Shown in pieces: positions 27,221 to 37,731 of a DNA stretch of 64,000 bases. Location of the stretch: contig JAKZAN010000001.1 of NCBI GenBank assembly GCA_023053545.1, positions 7,150,565 to 7,214,564 of the forward strand. The letters run 5' to 3'. Made by a program: the position numbers and the translations under genes. Under the pieces are notes generated by a model. That model was not told the DNA's origin, did no database searches, and was given only the letters and a program-made list of their open reading frames with translations. The DNA is from Lepidurus packardi (Eukaryota > Arthropoda > Branchiopoda > Notostraca > Triopsidae). Position 1 is the stretch's first letter. Every line of letters starts with the position of its first letter.

Positions 27221-28773
27221 ATGACTTCCCCGTGTTCCTCAACTGCACTAGCAGCCAAGGCATTAAAACTAGAAACGCTGCTAATAGAAGCAATTGAATT
27301 CCACAAGGTATGTGTTTTGTCTATGTTCAGTTCCTCAGTGAAGAAAGCAATCGAAATGATATTCTACGGGTAGATTTTTAGACTTAACATAATAACAGAT
27401 ACTCTTTATTCTTTCGCATGTTGTCGGTACAGATTTCCTGGGAAAGGATGGCTTCATGTCCGCAAGTATGGATGCATTTTTTGTATGGAATTCGTTAAAA
27501 ATGTAGACTTTTTTCTCTTATTAACTTATGCAAGCAATTAACTTAAGTTAATTGCTTGCATAAGTTAATACGAAAAATCCTAATAAGAGTCATCCTAATT
27601 AGGATGACCTCAAATGGCAAGAAAATTTGCAAGACTTGGAAGCCCGGATCTATCTTTACGACAAGCAGTTAAAATCAGCGCTACAGATGATTCAAAATAA
27701 CGCGACTCAAGGATTTGGATCTTGGGACGGTAAGTTTCATGTTAATTAAAAAAATGTCATTTAAAAATCAATTGTGTCTTTGCAGTACCATCGGATGTTT
27801 CCAAAAGTTCAAAATCAAAATGCCGAGCCGATTCAGCCAAGCCTCCTTTTTTAAGGAGGGAAGGATGCCAAGAATCACCTAAACTTTACCAACGGCCAGC
27901 AGGGTAAGGTCAACTAATAACGAATGGTAGCAGTACTTCACCGGAATGTTCACTAAAGTATTTACACTCTACACTAGAAGCCAGTCGACGGAACCAAGGC
28001 CCTGCGTCAAAAGCTCTAGATTAGGTTTGGAAGACACCGAGCAAGTTACATGCCGTGATGTATTTATGACAGCGTTAGGTAATCATACTATAATATGTCT
28101 GAATTTTAGTGAAAGATTTCGTTTTTCTAGCACTAGTAAGCGTCGAGGAAACCAAAGACGCGAGCGAACCTGTGGAGGATTCAAATTCCAGTTCAGATTG
28201 TAGTAGGAAAGAGGTTACGCGTCCGTTTGATACGCCGCCTTTGATTGAGCCGTCAATTACTTTCTCTCTCAGCGCACCAAAAGACATCGCAACAAGATAC
28301 CTAGGTGAGTGGCAGTTCCAAGTACAAGTGTTTTCTTTTCATTTTCTACTTTACGACATGAACAGGTGAATAGTGTTAACAGAAGGTTCCAATTTGGTTT
28401 GATAGAAAGCGACTTGATGTACCCGACCGTGGACCGAAATGTGAGAGTGACGCAGGAAACAAACTTGGAAAGCAGTACAGTACCTGTATCTTCATCTAAA
28501 GATCTTCTTAGTGAAAAAGTATATAGCCCAACATTGTCGAAAGTTAACCTTTTGAAACGTAGCAATCCAAGCAGCGTTTCTAAGAAAACCTTAACTTTGA
28601 GTTCCCCTTTTGTGCATATGGATGCAAGCGAAAACGTCAAAGCAGAAGGTTCACCGCAAGTTATACTGCCATCAAATATTTCAGAAATTCAATCTTCGGT
28701 GCACATTAAGCGGCTCGAAGAAAATAATGACATTATGTATGTCAATATAAAAGTGTCTTCCGATGTTGATTGA
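27221..28773 (+). CDS. Unrecognised multi-exon gene, Ser-rich C terminus
   Basis: I do not recognise the family. Exons supported by splice sites and phase: 27221-27307, 27433-27465, 27603-27729, 27786-27903 and a last exon 28406-28773. An exon about 28120-28304 joins in phase to the last one. Splicing between 27903 and 28120 is unresolved, because the obvious acceptors lead to a stop or a frame clash. That could be a misread exon or two genes. The N terminus is helical and charged (KALKLETLLIEAIEFHK, then DDLKWQENLQDLEARIYLY), suggesting a short coiled coil. The C-terminal half is low-complexity, rich in Ser, Val and Pro. The gene is immediately downstream of a Helentron 3' end and 290 bp from the USP gene. 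Confidence 0.55.
27520..27608. repeat. Two perfect palindromes (50 bp and 20 bp) at the end of an intron
   Basis: 27520-27569 is a perfect 50-bp palindrome centred on AACTTAAGTT. 27589-27608 is a perfect 20-bp palindrome, GTCATCCTAATTAGGATGAC, which contains the splice acceptor at 27601-27602. A short outer pair (CTCTTATTA with TAATAAGAG) encloses the first. Both would form strong hairpins in DNA or RNA. Confidence 0.85.
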
Positions 28774-29063
28774 TGTACTGTAATTACAGCTCTTTTTTGT
28801 ATGGACAATAAAAGAAGTTTATGCAAAGTTGTTATCCGCTCAATGCTAGGAGCCGCCACAGTAAGTCCGAAACGTGGCAAGTTGGTATTTACTTTTATCT
28901 CTCAGTATAGAACTTGTAAACATTTTCGGATTTTGTAAATTACGTTAGGAATTATAAATGTCAAATTCAAGTCAAGTTCGTGAATTAACACCTATGTGAT
29001 AATGCTGTCAATTCCTGTCACGTTTATAAGATTATTTTAAAATTATAACTCCATTATATAAAC

Positions 29064-30586
29064 ATGGTAAGCCATATTTATCGGTCTTGTTTTTCATTCA
29101 TTTATTTGTATAATGTAAATAATATAATATACTCTAAAACAAAATAGGGAACGAACGCCTCGCAGTTAGAACGGGATATAGGAAGTGAGCAGTTCCCTCC
29201 AAATGAGCATTATTTCGGGTTGATAAACGTAAGTCTTGTATATAAATTTTGACAAGAAGTTCTCTCTAATGCTTTTTTCTTACCCAAAGTTTGGAAATAC
29301 ATGCTATAGCAACTCTGTTCTTCAAGCACTTTACTTCTGCAAGCCTTTTCGAGAAAAGGTGCTGGAATACAAAGCAAAAAACAAAAGAACCAAAGAGACC
29401 CTTCTGACCTGCTTGGCAGATTTATTCTACAGTATTGCTACTCAGAAAAAGAAGGTTGGAACTATAGCCCCCAAGAAGTTTATAGCCAGGCTGCGAAAAG
29501 AGAAAGAGGAATTTGACAATTACATGCAACAAGATGCTCACGAGTTTCTCAACTTTCTTATCAACCACATAAACGAAATTATAATTGGCAAGTCAAAGGT
29601 AACATGATGACAATGCTTTAATTTTTTTTTTACCTATAGCTGAGCGGCAACAAGCATGCACCAAAAATAAGCCAGTAAATGGGAATAGTACTTTACCTCC
29701 CGAACCTGGAGGCGGTAATCACCCCACAGAGCCCACATGGATTAGAGAAATCTTCCAGGGAATTTTAACCAGCGAAACACGATGCCTCAACTGCGAAACA
29801 GTAATTCTATTAGTGTGATTTGATTTCTGTCTGAACCTCATATTAATTTTATTGTTAGGTCAATAGCAAAGATGAGGAGTTTTTCGACCTGCAGGTAGAT
29901 GTAGGGCAAAACACGAGCATTACACATTGCCTACGTTGTTTTAGTTCGACCGAGACACTTTGCTCGGAAAATAAGTTCAAGTGTGAGGTTTGTTGTAGCT
30001 ACCAAGAGGCCCAGGTATTGTTGAACACTTTAATGACTTCATTGTGAATAACATTTTGGGGATATTTTTTTTAGAAACGTATGCGGGTCAAAAAACTCCC
30101 CTTGATTCTGGCCCTACATTTGAAGCGGTTCAAGTACATGGAACAGTTCAACAGGCACGTCAAGGTATCTCACCGAGTTGTTTTCCCGTTGGAGCTTCGA
30201 TTATTTAACACAGTATGGACAGATAATCCCCTCCCAATGTTCTTCACGTGTTTTAATAAAAAAAATATGTTAGTCAGACGATGCGGTGAATCCTGACCGT
30301 CTTTATGACCTGGTCGCTGTTGTAGTACACTGCGGAAGTGGTCCTAATAGGGGCCATTACATTTCTATTGTGAAAAGCCACGATTTTTGGCTACTCTTTG
30401 ATGACGACATTGTTGATGTAAGTATTCGTAAATCATGCCGCCTGTTCTGCGATATGCTTAAACTCTTTCTCTTGATAGAAAATCGATGCGACGGCCATAG
30501 AGGATTTTTATGGGCTTACGTCGGATGTACAGAAAGCATCAGAAACAGGTTATATATTGTTCTATCAGTCTCGAGACGGTTGTTAA
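29064..30586 (+). CDS. USP46: Ubiquitin-specific protease USP12/USP46
   Basis: Deubiquitinase activated by WD-repeat partners (WDR48/UAF1 and WDR20 in animals). Eight exons: 29064-29066, 29148-29228, 29290-29587, 29640-29800, 29859-30014, 30075-30212, 30274-30417 and 30479-30586. All phases close to give 362 aa (human USP46 is 366). The first exon is only the ATG. Visible landmarks are the Cys box [28 protein letters not shown], the CLNCET and CEVCCS zinc-binding pairs, [13 protein letters not shown], and the His box [17 protein letters not shown] with FDDD. Exon 3 must end before GCAAGT: using the nearby GT (29599) puts a stop in exon 4, while the GC-AG intron gives a perfect phase. The product follows the family closely throughout. 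Confidence 0.95.
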
Positions 30587-31006
30587 CGTGAGGTCATATA
30601 TTAAATTATGCCTTTAAGTCCCAGGCAGCGTGCATGAATTGACATTTTTCCTGTGAAAAAAGATCACCTTACTACCAGTTTCTAGTAGTATTTTGAGCAG
30701 ATCATCGAACATTCACCTTTTTGTAGTGGGAAAGAATCCTGATGAAGCAGTTAATAATAAATACGCATTTCTTTAACCTATCTCGCTTTCCTATACAGAA
30801 TCTATCCTAATTCTAAATTCTGTTCCCAAAATTCTCTTAGCCTTATCACGCAAAACTATCCGGTTTCATGTAAACATTCGCCGTCGATTTGACGAAGATA
30901 TGATTACACCATCCAAGCTGCGCTGAGAACAAATACAACCATTCATTCGTTGAGTACCGTTGAGACTAGTTAGAAAAGGTATATGTGTTGTTTTTAGTGT
31001 CGAAAA
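30587..31006. other. Short intergenic region
   Basis: Contains the 3' end of the USP gene and the presumed promoter of the receptor gene. No further gene was seen. Confidence 0.5.
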
Positions 31007-32405
31007 ATGGAGAATGGATTGCTTCTCGTTAAAAACAACTGCACTAGCTCCGGGAAAAGTTATGAATTCAATGATGAAGTCAATTCGACGTGTTTGCGCC
31101 CCCCACCCGTGTTTGACCAGAACGCTTTGCTACGCACAATAATCCTAACACATATGGCCCTCTTCTCACTAATTGGTAACGTAATTACAGTGATAAGTAT
31201 CGTCCTCAAGTACCGGCGGAAAAATATTACCGGCAAACTGTATCGTCTTTTGCTCCAGTTGGCCATCGCTGATCTCCTCGTTACCGTCTGGTGTATTGTG
31301 GGAGAAGCTGCGTGGACTTTCACTGTGGCCTGGGTTGGCGGAAACTTTCTGTGTAAAATCATGAAATTTGCTCAAGTATGAGGAACCCATTCCTTTTTTG
31401 TTTGGCCCCATTAAAAACGACTTCTGACTTCTGGATTTCTAATGAACAGGTGTTCAGCCTCTACCTTTCAACTTTCATTCTGGTTCTGATTGGAGCAGAT
31501 CATTTGCAGGCGATACGAAATCCTATAGACAGAGCCATCAAAGTGCCTAGGTGGTGCGATACACCAATTGTTGTAATCTGGGCTTTGAGTGCTGTACTGG
31601 CAATTCCGCAAGTAACCCTTTCCAAGACTAAAAAAAATCTGGTTTACTAATAGCGCTACTATTTTGCCTTAGCTGGTTATTTTCAAGGTACAGCGTGGTC
31701 CTTTTAACGAGTACTTTGTGCAGTGCGTTACGTATGGATTTTACCATGCGAACTGGCAGGAGAAAGTTTACGCTTCGTTCAGCCTTCTGTCAATGTTTGT
31801 TTTCCCTTTGGTTGCCTTGGGTGCCATCTACTCGTGCATTTGCATTACTATTTCCGGTACGTACCGGCAGTGTTCCATGAGAACAATATCCTCTGGTAGC
31901 TCAATTAGTAGAGCGGTGGACTGTAGTCCATGAGAAAATTTTCTAGGTCTATTCTTGATTATTGATAGGACTGCATAACGTTTGTTTTGCTTTCGTTTTG
32001 TCTGTTTCTTGCAGAAAGACAGAGTGACCTTTTCTGCTCCAAGACCGCCAACAGGCCCCATTTCTGTGACCAACGAATAATACGTTTGCAGCGCGCCAAA
32101 GTCAAATCACTGCAGATGTCGCTTCTTATCGTAATGGCTTTTGTACTGTGCTGGACCCCGTACTACATCATGATGGCCCTCTTGGTTTTTTTCGATTTAC
32201 CTGAAGACGTAAGTTCTGGCGGAGTACTTTCCCAACACAATCGCTAAGTTTCCAAAAGACTTTTGGTTTAAGGACTGGCATATTTTTCTTTGGTATGTCC
32301 AACAGCGTCATAAATCCTTTAATTTACGGCGCTTTTCATTTGTGGTGGCCAAACAAAAAGGGCGTGGTAAACCGACCTGTGGACTTGCGCAGAAGCCGAC
32401 CTTAA
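31007..32405 (+). CDS. AKH/corazonin/GnRH-type neuropeptide receptor
   Basis: Class A GPCR, 351 aa from five exons: 31007-31375, 31450-31611, 31673-31856, 32015-32208 and 32259-32405. The last acceptor was chosen because it alone gives the NPLIYG motif in frame. Landmarks: N-glycosylation sites, GN in TM1, LLLQLAIADLLVTVW in TM2, WTFTVAWVGGNFLCKIMKF leading to TM3, FVQCVTYGFYHANWQEKVY in ECL2, LQRAKVKSLQMSLLI before TM6, LCWTPYY in TM6 and SNSVINPLIYG in TM7. This set matches insect AKH and corazonin receptors; which peptide it binds cannot be told from sequence. Oddity: the DRY motif at the end of TM3 reads ADHLQAI, so the near-invariant Arg is His. The C-terminal tail is short. Confidence 0.85.
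31889..31931 (+). ncRNA. tRNA-Tyr-like 5' half inside a receptor intron
   Basis: TCCTCTGGTAGCTCAATTAG followed by TAGAGCGGTGGACTGTAG resembles a tRNA-Tyr 5' half: acceptor strand, D-arm with A-box, and anticodon region with GTA at 31923-31925. No T-arm/B-box or 3' acceptor strand follows within range, so it is not a complete tRNA gene. It may be a tRNA relic or the head of a SINE. It lies in the intron 31857-32014. Confidence 0.45.
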
Positions 32406-32650
32406 AACTCGTAGATTCTGGAAAGCATATACATGACTGTAAGAGATTGGACACCAATTTTCTTTCTTTTTTACCGTTTTACATAATACACCTTTTCTAG
32501 CTGGTAGTGAGAAAGTATTCATAGAAAGAGTATCGTGCAGTTTTATTGAGTTGCCCATTTTATTGACCGCCTTTTCTCCACCAACACCCTAATTTAACCT
32601 TGCCATACTTAGAGAATTTTTAACTTTTTAAAGTGCAGCATAAATTAATT

Positions 32651-34746
32651 TCAGTAGGTCGCAGGCCTCTCAGGAAGGCAAAGATTGTAAAACGAGTCTT
32701 TACTCCAAAAGGACATTCTCTTCCACCCGCACCACCCTTTCCGTACAACAGTGGTTAAGTGCTCCTCCCCTTCGAAATGGGGATCCAAAACCAGTAATTC
32801 AATATCTTCTGTTGACTCACTCCAGGCAATCCCTAGGATTGTGTGAGCCAGCACTCCGCCGCCTATTTACACCATAACCTTTAATTTTATTTGGAGAAAT
32901 CTAGGGAGCAAGAGGTTACCAATCATGACAGGCGTTCCAACCTCTTGGAAATGATGGGCTAATTGACGAGCATGCCGAGGTAACTCTGCGCCTCGTTGGA
33001 CGGTCATGATGTGGGAGTTTATGCCTAGATAGCTCTGGAGAACAAAACTGACCTCTAGCGATCCTAGCCATTTCTGGGAACCTTGGAAAGAAGCTGGCTT
33101 ATCCCCGATGTCCACCAAACACTTTTGAATAGTAGCGTGTGATGGGGTCCGTTGATCCGTGTACCCTTGCAGCCTATTATCATATAATAAGACGGTTATC
33201 TTAATCTTGTTTTAGACGGAAACTACCTAAACCAGGAAATCAAGGTTTGCAAAGACCTGTACGCACAACCCCAGCCGCTATCACGAACACCGTCTTGCAA
33301 ATAATGATGGTAGACATAGTCTCCTTTTACCACCGATATATGCTCTAGGTCTGAAATAGGCAGAACAAAAAAAAAAATAGTATTCTATAAAACTCTGTGC
33401 GAGGACATCGTATACCGTATCCAACCGGATCGGGCACAGCTTTGTGGGGTGACGTTAGGTAACCCGAGATATTCGAAAGTCTGTCCAAGCAATTCCACCG
33501 TCGAAAATATGGTCGGTCCTGTGAAAGAAAGAAAGCTCGGTGCAATTCTTCCCTTGTTTTTCCTATGAAAAGTGTGCAGCAGTAAGTACCACGGGGAACA
33601 TAATTTCAATTGGCTTACGAAGGTCGTCGTCAGTTTGGCTGCTGTCCATCACTAGGGAAACGTAGTGTTGCAATTCTTTGGGTTCTACGTGCAGTATTTC
33701 CGGCACTTGCAAGATTTGTTTTCTGGTCCACTGCGATGACAGCAGTGTCTCAACTGAAACAAGTTGTTTTAGTAACGCTTGGATAAGCGCTTTAGAGATT
33801 TTGTCGGCAGGCGCTTTTCTTTCTACATAGGCTAGGGCCACTAACCGTACGGGAAGATGAACAGTATCCGAAGATTCTGAAAGAATGCAAACAGATTTAA
33901 AAATTATAAAGGGAGATTTTAGATTTACACTCACTTTTCCCCAAATATAATACAGGCGCACAGGTCTTGGGGATATCGTTGTACAGGGATGACCATAGCA
34001 GTGTAAAAGACAGCTGGGAATCGAAATTGCCCTTCTCAGGGGGTTTCAAGCTCAACACATCTTCTACGGTGCTATCGCTTGGCATCCCAATGAGCCGGGC
34101 TTTCTCTCCCCCGATCCAGAGATAACTGGACCCTTCCAAAAGGAAGGAACTTGCGGCAGAATTTAGCTTGTCTCTATACGATTGGAGTGCAAGTTTTAAC
34201 TTAAAGGTCGAATTCGATACCACCAAGTCTAGCGGGGCTGTGACTTTTAAAGGCACGAGATTTACGTCCTGCACGTTAGTAAATGAGAGCTCTTCTTCTG
34301 TGAGGACCCCGCTCTTGTAACGGAAAGATATTAAAGAGTTCCCAACACGGCAGACAACGAGGTAAGGCGCCGTCTCCTTAATAATTAACTTGTATACAAT
34401 ACAAGAGATGTAATATATTTTATACCTCCATACCTCATCAGCAATGGCAGACAGAACACTCGGCTTGACGTCTTCCAAAGGGTCGGAAATGTAGAGAAAC
34501 AAGCCAACTCGGCAAAAGGGAAAAGGCAAAGTGTGTTCCCATAGGGGGGATGTCAAAGAAGTAAAGAGTGTAACATCATCTTGTCGTTTTATCCCGTATA
34601 TATACGCCGACTTCGTTGCCAAGCGTAGCCTCTGAGGAAAGGATTTATTTGAAATGATGAACTACCGAACGGTGTAACCCAACAAAAAAAAGTTAAAATT
34701 CGATATAAAAAATTACCTGTGCAAGGCTGTTTACACATAAAACCAT
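32651..34746 (-). CDS. UFSP2: Ufm1-specific protease 2
   Basis: Cysteine protease that matures and removes UFM1, acting mainly at the ER. Seven exons: 34746-34717, 34631-33935, 33876-33619, 33562-33416, 33350-33227, 33173-32920 and 32862-32651, all in phase, 573 aa (human 469). There is no ATG at the start of the second exon, so the 10-codon first exon ([10 protein letters not shown]) supplies the start. Conserved blocks: [20 protein letters not shown] (catalytic Cys), [74 protein letters not shown] (catalytic Asp and His) and [12 protein letters not shown] 57-nt in-frame stretch (residues VWRYKIYY... through ...LIIK) has GT...AG ends and could be an intron, which would give 554 aa. Confidence 0.93.
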
Positions 34747-35554
34747 TATTGCTGCAAGAGCTGGGTGAATTAACTATATTAAACAATTGAAAGTAATTTG
34801 TAAACAGGGTTATGCTAAACCCAAATTAACGTGTTTACGGACTTTGCATGTTATTACTAAAGAAGACGGTTGCTTAACTAACGACTGAAATGCGGAACGA
34901 GAAAAGCGAAAGATCTAAAATGCGAATAAGCGCTCTGAAATTGTGCTCTCCGCGCTGTCTGCTTTATATTTGCCGTTTAATTCTATGAAATAAATATACT
35001 CATGTATGTATGCATTCAAGTCAACACTTTTTAAACTGGAGTCAGTACGTCACAAGTTCCACTCACGGACAGCACTGAAAGTATTGAACGCCACATGGAC
35101 TTTGCAAATTGACCAATGACATTACTTTTCCATTGTTTCAACTTATCTTGTCAGTTCCAGCGTACGCGTAGGGAAGGAAAATCCTTCTAAACTCCCCAGT
35201 CAAATGAAAAGAGGTCATTTAATTGAATTTAATTGAACTACTTGCTCCTTTAATTGACTGTACTGGTAGGTAGCGAAACTGCGTAGATAGGGAAAAGCTG
35301 AGTAGGTAGGGGTAAGCTGCTTAGGTAGTGAAAAATTGGCTGTAAGGTAGGGACACTCCTTCTAAACTTCCCTGTCACTTAAATGGGCAGGCCATTGTAG
35401 AAGGTCCAATAGTGTTGATGGCGGATATTTTAAAGAAATCACATTTTGTATTGCAAACCTTACCACCTTTTAGAATACTGTCAAAGTAAAAAGTTTGTTT
35501 TCGCATTGAAGGTTGTAAAGTACAGCTTTCCTTCAAATTGAGAAGCACTCCATT
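34747..35554. other. Intergenic region between UFSP2 and the glucuronyltransferase gene
   Basis: No gene was seen. It carries a short diverged direct repeat (CCTTCTAAACT followed by CCC and GTCA, near 35183 and 35360) and runs of GTAGGTAG-like sequence around 35265-35350. Confidence 0.5.
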
Positions 35555-36980
35555 TTAAAACTCCATACCATCCATAGACGATTTCCCCTCTTTGGCCATC
35601 TTGTCTTCTTGGACCAATTTGGGATTTTCTGTCCTGGTATGCCATACCAGTACCTATGAAAGTAAGCTTGAATAATGAACGACAGGGTTGAATACAGAAC
35701 CGCGCTAATAGAAGCTTTACCTTGGTACAGTTCTTTGCTTTAACGTCCAAATCATCTTTGGTAACAACTGCACCGAGTATAGCCGATTCTTGATAGCCAC
35801 GTGGCACATCAAAAGAGAACTGGGCTTCCGGCTTGCTCAGCAACAAAGGTACACTAATGGCAAAGCCAGCCATGTCAATAGCGAATGGACGCTCCGGTCT
35901 CCATTTCGTTGACCAACCGGTCACCTTACCTTGAGTATTTAATAACGGCTTTTCAACAAGCAAACCCCCCGCCAAACCAACAGGCCAAACTGAAGCTTTT
36001 GAAGTGTATCGCATCTGAAGTTCAGTAAATATGTTTAATTCTCGTTCACTCGTTAAAGACATTTTTAAATACCTCTTCAAACAGCTCCAACGAGTAAGTA
36101 TTGTCATCGTCAGCGAAATAAAGCACCGCAGGTTCCCTGGAATCTGCATTTTGACGTAACCAATCCAAACCAGCATTCCTTTGCTTAACACCTCGAGGTT
36201 TCTGCCACTGAGGATCCTAAAGAAAATAAAAGTCTAGCAAAATATTATGAAAATAGTAAATGGTTAAACGCACATCAAGCTTCAGTTTCCACTCCTTGGG
36301 AGTGCCAGCATTCAAATGAGTATAGGATAAGCCCGATTTGGACAACAAATTGGCCACTAAAGGAGTCTTGCTTTCAGAATCTTCTATTACTATCCAATGG
36401 AACCTTGGCACGAGCAGGAATGTTTGAGATATCCTACAGAAAAGATATGGATTAGAATACGTGTCTAAACGTCTTCGGAAAGGATTACCTCGTCAATTCT
36501 GCTACCTGTACGGGTCTTGTATGTGTAGGTGTAATTGCATAAATCTTGGGGAAAACGTGCAATTTAGTATCGACCTCTTTCCCACTATTTGCCAGTTCTC
36601 GCTTGAGCCCAGCAATCTATGAGAATAAATAATTCCCAAAAAATACAATCCAACATGTTTGTTAAAGATGCTATAAAATACTGGACGAGAAAAATGTAAC
36701 TCTTCTTTTACCTCAGATCTAAGCAGTTTAATCTCAGGGGACAACTCTGATTTTGCAATAGGGAATAACGGGTTGTCGGATGTATCTGCTAATATAAATG
36801 CCTTTCTGTTAAGTTTAGTTAGAGACGGAACGCTACTGTACTACCTCTCAAGCTGATGATGAGAATGAAAAAGAATGAACTATTTAAAGCTAAGAACACC
36901 ATTCCCCTTATTCCAAGGCCTTGGTATAACTTCCCCAACAAAGAATGTCTATGTTCCTTTTCCCCGTGATATTGGTACAT
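35555..36980 (-). CDS. B3GAT3: Beta-1,3-glucuronyltransferase (GlcAT-I/B3GAT type)
   Basis: Golgi type II enzyme of the GT43 family; GlcAT-I adds the glucuronic acid that completes the proteoglycan linkage tetrasaccharide. Seven exons: 36980-36845, 36788-36712, 36616-36489, 36433-36274, 36216-36073, 36014-35721 and 35653-35555, all in phase, 345 aa (human B3GAT3 335). There is a signal anchor in exon 1 ([18 protein letters not shown]). Landmarks: [44 protein letters not shown], the metal-binding [42 protein letters not shown] and [13 protein letters not shown]. Exon 2 may start one NAGNAG triplet later. Assignment to GlcAT-I rather than GlcAT-P/S is by overall likeness. The start codon lies 104 bp from a Helentron 3' end. 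Confidence 0.92.
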
Positions 36981-37731
36981 CTTCAGTTAGTTAATGCACT
37001 TAAAATAAGTGAATTACATGTAAATACAAAATTAACAAAACGAAATTAGTAAACTAAAAACATACTACACTTGAACAATAAATACAAGACGACAGGTTGG
37101 ACTGCCGAATAAGCTGTGACAACGGAATGTTAGTAGTGGTGAACGTGGGTAGGTGGCTGTTCTGGGTTCGTCTGTTGGTGGTCTGTTGTGGTCGATTTTG
37201 AAATGTGTAGAGGTTTTTAGCTGTGCCAGTCTATGATTTTTATTTACTGTTGATTTTTAAAGAAACGGCTTTGTTTGATGTCATGTCATTATTATGGCAT
37301 TAATTATGGTATTCTGTAAGTCCTAAAACTATTTGATATAGAGCAGAAAACGGACTTGACTGATAGGAGAAAAGATGGTCAGTAAAAATATGAAATGTTA
37401 TCAAGTTATATGTATCAAAGCATTTATCAATAGATATTAAGTTGTATCAAAATTTATCAGAAATGCGAATTAAAATGCGAACCAAATGCGAAACGATAAC
37501 GAACTGAAATTGCATGTTTTTTTTTTTTTTTTTATTGGCATGTTTTAATGGTTTGCTTTTTAGCTGTGATTTTTATTAATGTTATTAGCTGTGATTATAA
37601 TATCAGAAGACATTTGCGTTATTGGTAGATATATATTTTGTAAGTTTTTCGCTAATACAGTGAATTCACTATTACATGCAATGCAAATACAAATCTAGGT
37701 TATTTAGAATAAAAATGTTGACAAAACAATA

